This document shows positions 48,785 to 64,000 of a DNA stretch of 64,000 nucleotides, one piece after another. The notes below the pieces were generated by a model. That model worked only from the letters and a program-made list of their open reading frames with translations. It did not search any database and was not told the origin of the DNA. Location: positions 20,324,290 to 20,388,289 of the forward strand of contig ML679970.1 of the NCBI GenBank assembly GCA_007922225.1, in the 5' to 3' direction. The position numbers were made by a program, and so were the translations under genes. Each line of letters begins with the position of its first letter. The first letter of the stretch is position 1. This stretch comes from Emydura subglobosa. Lineage: Eukaryota > Chordata > Testudines > Chelidae.

Positions 48785-50760
48785 AACAGTAAGAGGCCAA
48801 TATGGGCCCATCAGGAGCTCTTTAATGACCTGAAAATCTAAAAGGAATCCTACAAAAAGTAGAAACAAACAAATTGTTAAGGATGAGTACAAAAGAATAG
48901 CAAAAGCATGTAGGGATAAAATCAGAAAGGCAAAGGCACAAAATGAGTTACATCTAGCAAGGGACTTAAATGGCTATAAAAAGCGTTTCTATAAATACAT
49001 TCAGAGCAAGAGACAGACAAAGGAAACTGTTGGTCCTCTGCTTCATGGGAAAGGCGAGCAATAACAGATGGCAGCAAGAAGAGTGAGATGTTTAATGCCT
49101 ATTTTGCTTCAGTCTTGACTAAAAAGGTAAATTGTGCCCAGATACTTAACACAATTAATATTAACGACCATGGGGAATGAATGCAAGCCAAAATGGGGAA
49201 AGAATGGGTTAAAGACTATTTAGATAAGATAGATGTATTCAAGTCAGCAGGGCCTGATGAAATGTACCCTAGAGTACATAAAGAACTAGCTGAAACAATT
49301 ATTATTTGTTATCTTTGAGAACTCATGGAGCACAGGTGAGTTCCCAGAAGGTCAGAGAAGGACAAACATAGTACCTTTATTTATATTTTTTTTTTTTTTT
49401 GAAAAGGGAAACAAAGATGACTCGGGGAATTGTAGACCAGTCTGCTTAAATTATATACCTGGAAAGATACTGGAACAAATTATTAAACAATCAATTTGTT
49501 AGCACTTCGAGAATAATAGCATTATAAGTAATAGCCAAGATGGATTTGTCAAGAACAAATCATGCCAAACCGATCTAAATTTCTTCTTTGACAGGGTTAC
49601 TGACCTATTGAATAAGGGAGAAGTGTGTAGATGTGACATATGTTGATTTTAGTAAGGCTTTTGACACAGTCCCACATGACATTTTCATATGCTAAGTATG
49701 AAAACGTGGTATAGATGAAATTACCAAAAGGTGGCTGCAAAAGTTGTTGAAACACAGTACTCAAAGAGTAGTTATTAATGCTCGCTATCAAAGTGGGGGG
49801 ACATATATAGTGGGGTCCTGCAGGGATCAGTTCTGGGACCAGTAGTATTCAATATTTTAATTAATAACATGGATAATGAAGTGGAGAGTATGCTTATAAA
49901 AATGTACAGATGACACCAAGCTGGGGGGGAAGAGGGGAAATTGCAAGTACTTTGGAAAACAGGATTAGAATTCAAAAGGATCTTGAAATTAGTGAATTGA
50001 TCTGAAATCAATAACAGTCAATTCAATAAAGACAAGTACAAAGTACTACATTTAGGGAGAAAAAAATCAAATGCACAACTTTGAAATGAGGAATGACTGG
50101 CTAGGTAATAGAATTGCTGAAAAGGAGGTGAGGAATATAGTGGATCACAAATTAAATATGTCAACAATATGATGCTGTTGCTGAAAAGGCTAATATCATA
50201 CGTAAGGAGTATTATATGTAAGACACAGGAGGTACTTGTCCTACTCTACATGGCACTGATGAGGCCTCAGCTGGAGCATTGTGTCCAATTCTGGGTACCA
50301 CATTTTAGGAAAGATGTGGATAAATTGGAGAGAGTCCAGAGGAAAGCAAAAAATGATAAGACTTAGAAATCCTGACCCTATGAGGAAAGGTTAAAAAAAC
50401 TGGGTATGTTCCATTTTGAGAAAAGAAGACTGATGGGGACCACATAACAATCTTGGAATATGCTAGCGGCTGTTGTAAAGAGGGCTGTTATCAATTGGTC
50501 TCCCTGTCCGTTGAAGGTAGGACAAGAAGTAATGGACTTATTCTGCAGTAAGAGAGATTTAGGTTAAGTATTAGGAAAAACTTACCAACTATAAGGATAA
50601 TTAAGCACTGGAACAGGCTTCCAAGGGAGGTTGTGGAATCCCCATCATTGGAGCTTTTTAAACACCTGTCAGGGATTGGCCCTGCCTCAGTGTACTGGGC
50701 AGAACTTGATGACCTCTCAAGGTCCCTTCCAGCCCTACATTTCTGTGATTCTATGAATGT
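48785..50760 (+). mobile_element. CR1 LINE, 5'-truncated ~2-kb copy, + strand
   Basis: The copy reads in the + direction: 'caaaagcatgtagggataaaatcagaaaggcaaaggcac', then the reverse-transcriptase block VDFSKAFDTV near 49.64-49.68 kb. A C-terminal block of the type LMRPQLEHCVQFWVPHFRKD follows at about 50.25 kb. It ends with the CR1 terminal octamer pattern 'ttctgtgattctatgaatg' at about 50757. Frames are broken throughout. It has the opposite orientation to the 37.7-39.6 kb copy. Confidence 0.93.
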
Positions 50761-51019
50761 CTGGAAACCAAGTACACACCAGGGGTGCTACCATAAACAA
50801 ATACAATAATAATAATAACAAGGATGTCTTCATGTTTATGACATTCTGATATACCGTGATATTGTGTTGACATAGCATGATATTTTGATGCAATGCCATC
50901 ACAGTGTCACCGACTTTCACAACTTCATCTGGAGTCTTGCGATAACTGATGTTTTCTTAAAGACCCAGCTCCTGGAGTCTTGTGAGTGCATGAGAAACGT
51001 GACTTTCATTTCGAAAAAA

Positions 51020-51310
51020 AAAAAAAGCACAGCATAGCCTTCACAGCTGCAGAGAACAACTTGAAATGGGAGCCACAATGCCTTAAAAACAGGCTTAGGG
51101 GGAAAAAATTAAAAAGACCAATCAACAGACCCAAACATGTATTTATTTTTTAAATCTCATCCCCACCTCCTATTTGTGGGGGATCTGCCTCATGATTTTT
51201 GACAGCTTACTCTTTTCTTCCCCCCCCCCCAGGTTCCAGTTCTCTTCCTGTAAGAAAACTAATGTCCTACTTCCTCATCTTTAAGATGGAGGCTAAACAA
51301 GCGGAGACTA
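51020..51310. other. Spacer upstream of the SEC61A1 promoter with poly-A and poly-C runs
   Basis: A 13-A run near 51015, an A/T-rich stretch and a 10-C run near 51222-51231 precede the CpG-rich promoter. No conserved element was recognised. Confidence 0.5.
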
Positions 51311-51561
51311 CAAGTCCCAGCAGACCATGGGCCACATTGGAGGGCGTAACCTAGACCCAAGGTGGCGCACGGAATGCTGGGATTTATAGTTCTCTGGGTC
51401 CAATGGGTACTGGTTACCACAGTGAATAGAACGCGGAGCGCCTCGTGCCGTAGTGCATTCTGGGTGTTGTGGTACCTGGAAGGCGCAGTGCATGATGGGA
51501 ATGGTAGAACCTGCGGCCAGGGCGGGACTCGGCCGCCATGACTGCCGGGAATTGTGGTTCT
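51307..51561 (+). promoter_or_regulatory. SEC61A1: Cluster of five ZNF143/SBS-like motifs in the SEC61A1 promoter
   Basis: The known SBS/ZNF143 (Staf) site is ACTACAATTCCCAGAATGC. Degenerate copies occur as ACTACAAGTCCCAGCAGACC (51307, +), GGAATGCTGGGATTTATAGT (51371, -) and GTGCATTCTGGGTGTTGTGG (51453, -). Two more are TGCATGATGGGAATGGTAG (51489, -) and GCCGGGAATTGTGGTTCT (51544, -). ZNF143/THAP11 sites are typical of broadly expressed CpG-island promoters, which fits a housekeeping translocon gene. Only motif matching by eye supports this. Confidence 0.65.
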
Positions 51562-51661
51562 CGCTGTGCCGGGAACCTGCAGCGCCTGCGCGCGCGCGCG
51601 GAGGAGCTCGGCGACCCCGTGCGTGGCAGGAAGCGGAAGGGGGCCGGTAGGGCTCAAGGAC

Positions 51662-51668
51662 TGACGTG
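51662..51668 (+). promoter_or_regulatory. SEC61A1: Possible UPRE/CRE-like site TGACGTG
   Basis: TGACGTG, the core bound by XBP1/ATF6-type bZIP factors, lies 82 bp before the start codon. SEC61A1 is known as an unfolded-protein-response-induced gene, so a site here makes sense. A 7-bp match can arise by chance, and the site may lie within the 5' UTR. Confidence 0.35.
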
Positions 51669-51743
51669 TCTCTCTCTGGGACTGAGCAGGAGTCTGCGCC
51701 CGCCCGCTCTCTGCTCCCTCTTTGCGCAGCGAGAGCGGCCGAG

Positions 51744-64000
<12,257 letters not shown>

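Overview
This is a window of amniote nuclear DNA, most likely from a turtle. The genes are split into exons with GT-AG introns. The repeats are the kind expected in turtles: 5'-truncated CR1 LINEs, old L2-like LINE remnants, hAT- and Tigger-type DNA transposons and MITEs, and tRNA-derived SINEs with a MIR-like core. The turtle assignment rests on my recollection of these repeat families and was not searched; a crocodilian is the main alternative. No bacterial genes, CRISPR arrays, operons, tRNA genes or rRNA genes were seen.

Two protein-coding genes are supported, both on the + strand. The last two coding exons of a BTB-BACK-kelch gene, most likely KBTBD12, lie at 13059-13256 and 28855-29024, separated by a 15.6-kb intron. 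Its BTB, BACK and first kelch parts must lie upstream of the window. About 22.7 kb further on, SEC61A1, the pore subunit of the ER protein translocon, starts at 51744. Eleven coding exons, 414 complete codons, were joined by hand in a consistent reading frame up to 63060. The last exon, about 60 codons, lies beyond the window. The order KBTBD12 then SEC61A1 in the same direction matches the order I recall for human chromosome 3q21, which supports both calls.

Layout: 1-13058 is probably KBTBD12 intron, with two L2-like remnants and a deleted hAT transposon. 13257-28854 is the KBTBD12 intron, with CR1 and SINE pieces, an LTR-like segment carrying a reverse-strand TATA box, and a TATA-to-poly(A) element enclosing a 49-bp minisatellite. 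29025-51300 holds the KBTBD12 3' UTR and an intergenic region dominated by two roughly 2-kb CR1 copies in opposite orientation. 51300-52050 is the SEC61A1 CpG-island promoter with a cluster of ZNF143-type motifs, followed by a GC-rich minisatellite broken by a 10-base assembly gap. The rest is SEC61A1 exons and introns.

The best leads are a 26-bp tandem duplication that copies the intron 1 splice acceptor of SEC61A1, the ZNF143/SBS motif cluster in its promoter, the TATA-minisatellite-poly(A) element at 23.9-25.1 kb, and an orphan CRE/TATA/hairpin cluster near 32.7 kb. I found no convincing new protein-coding system.
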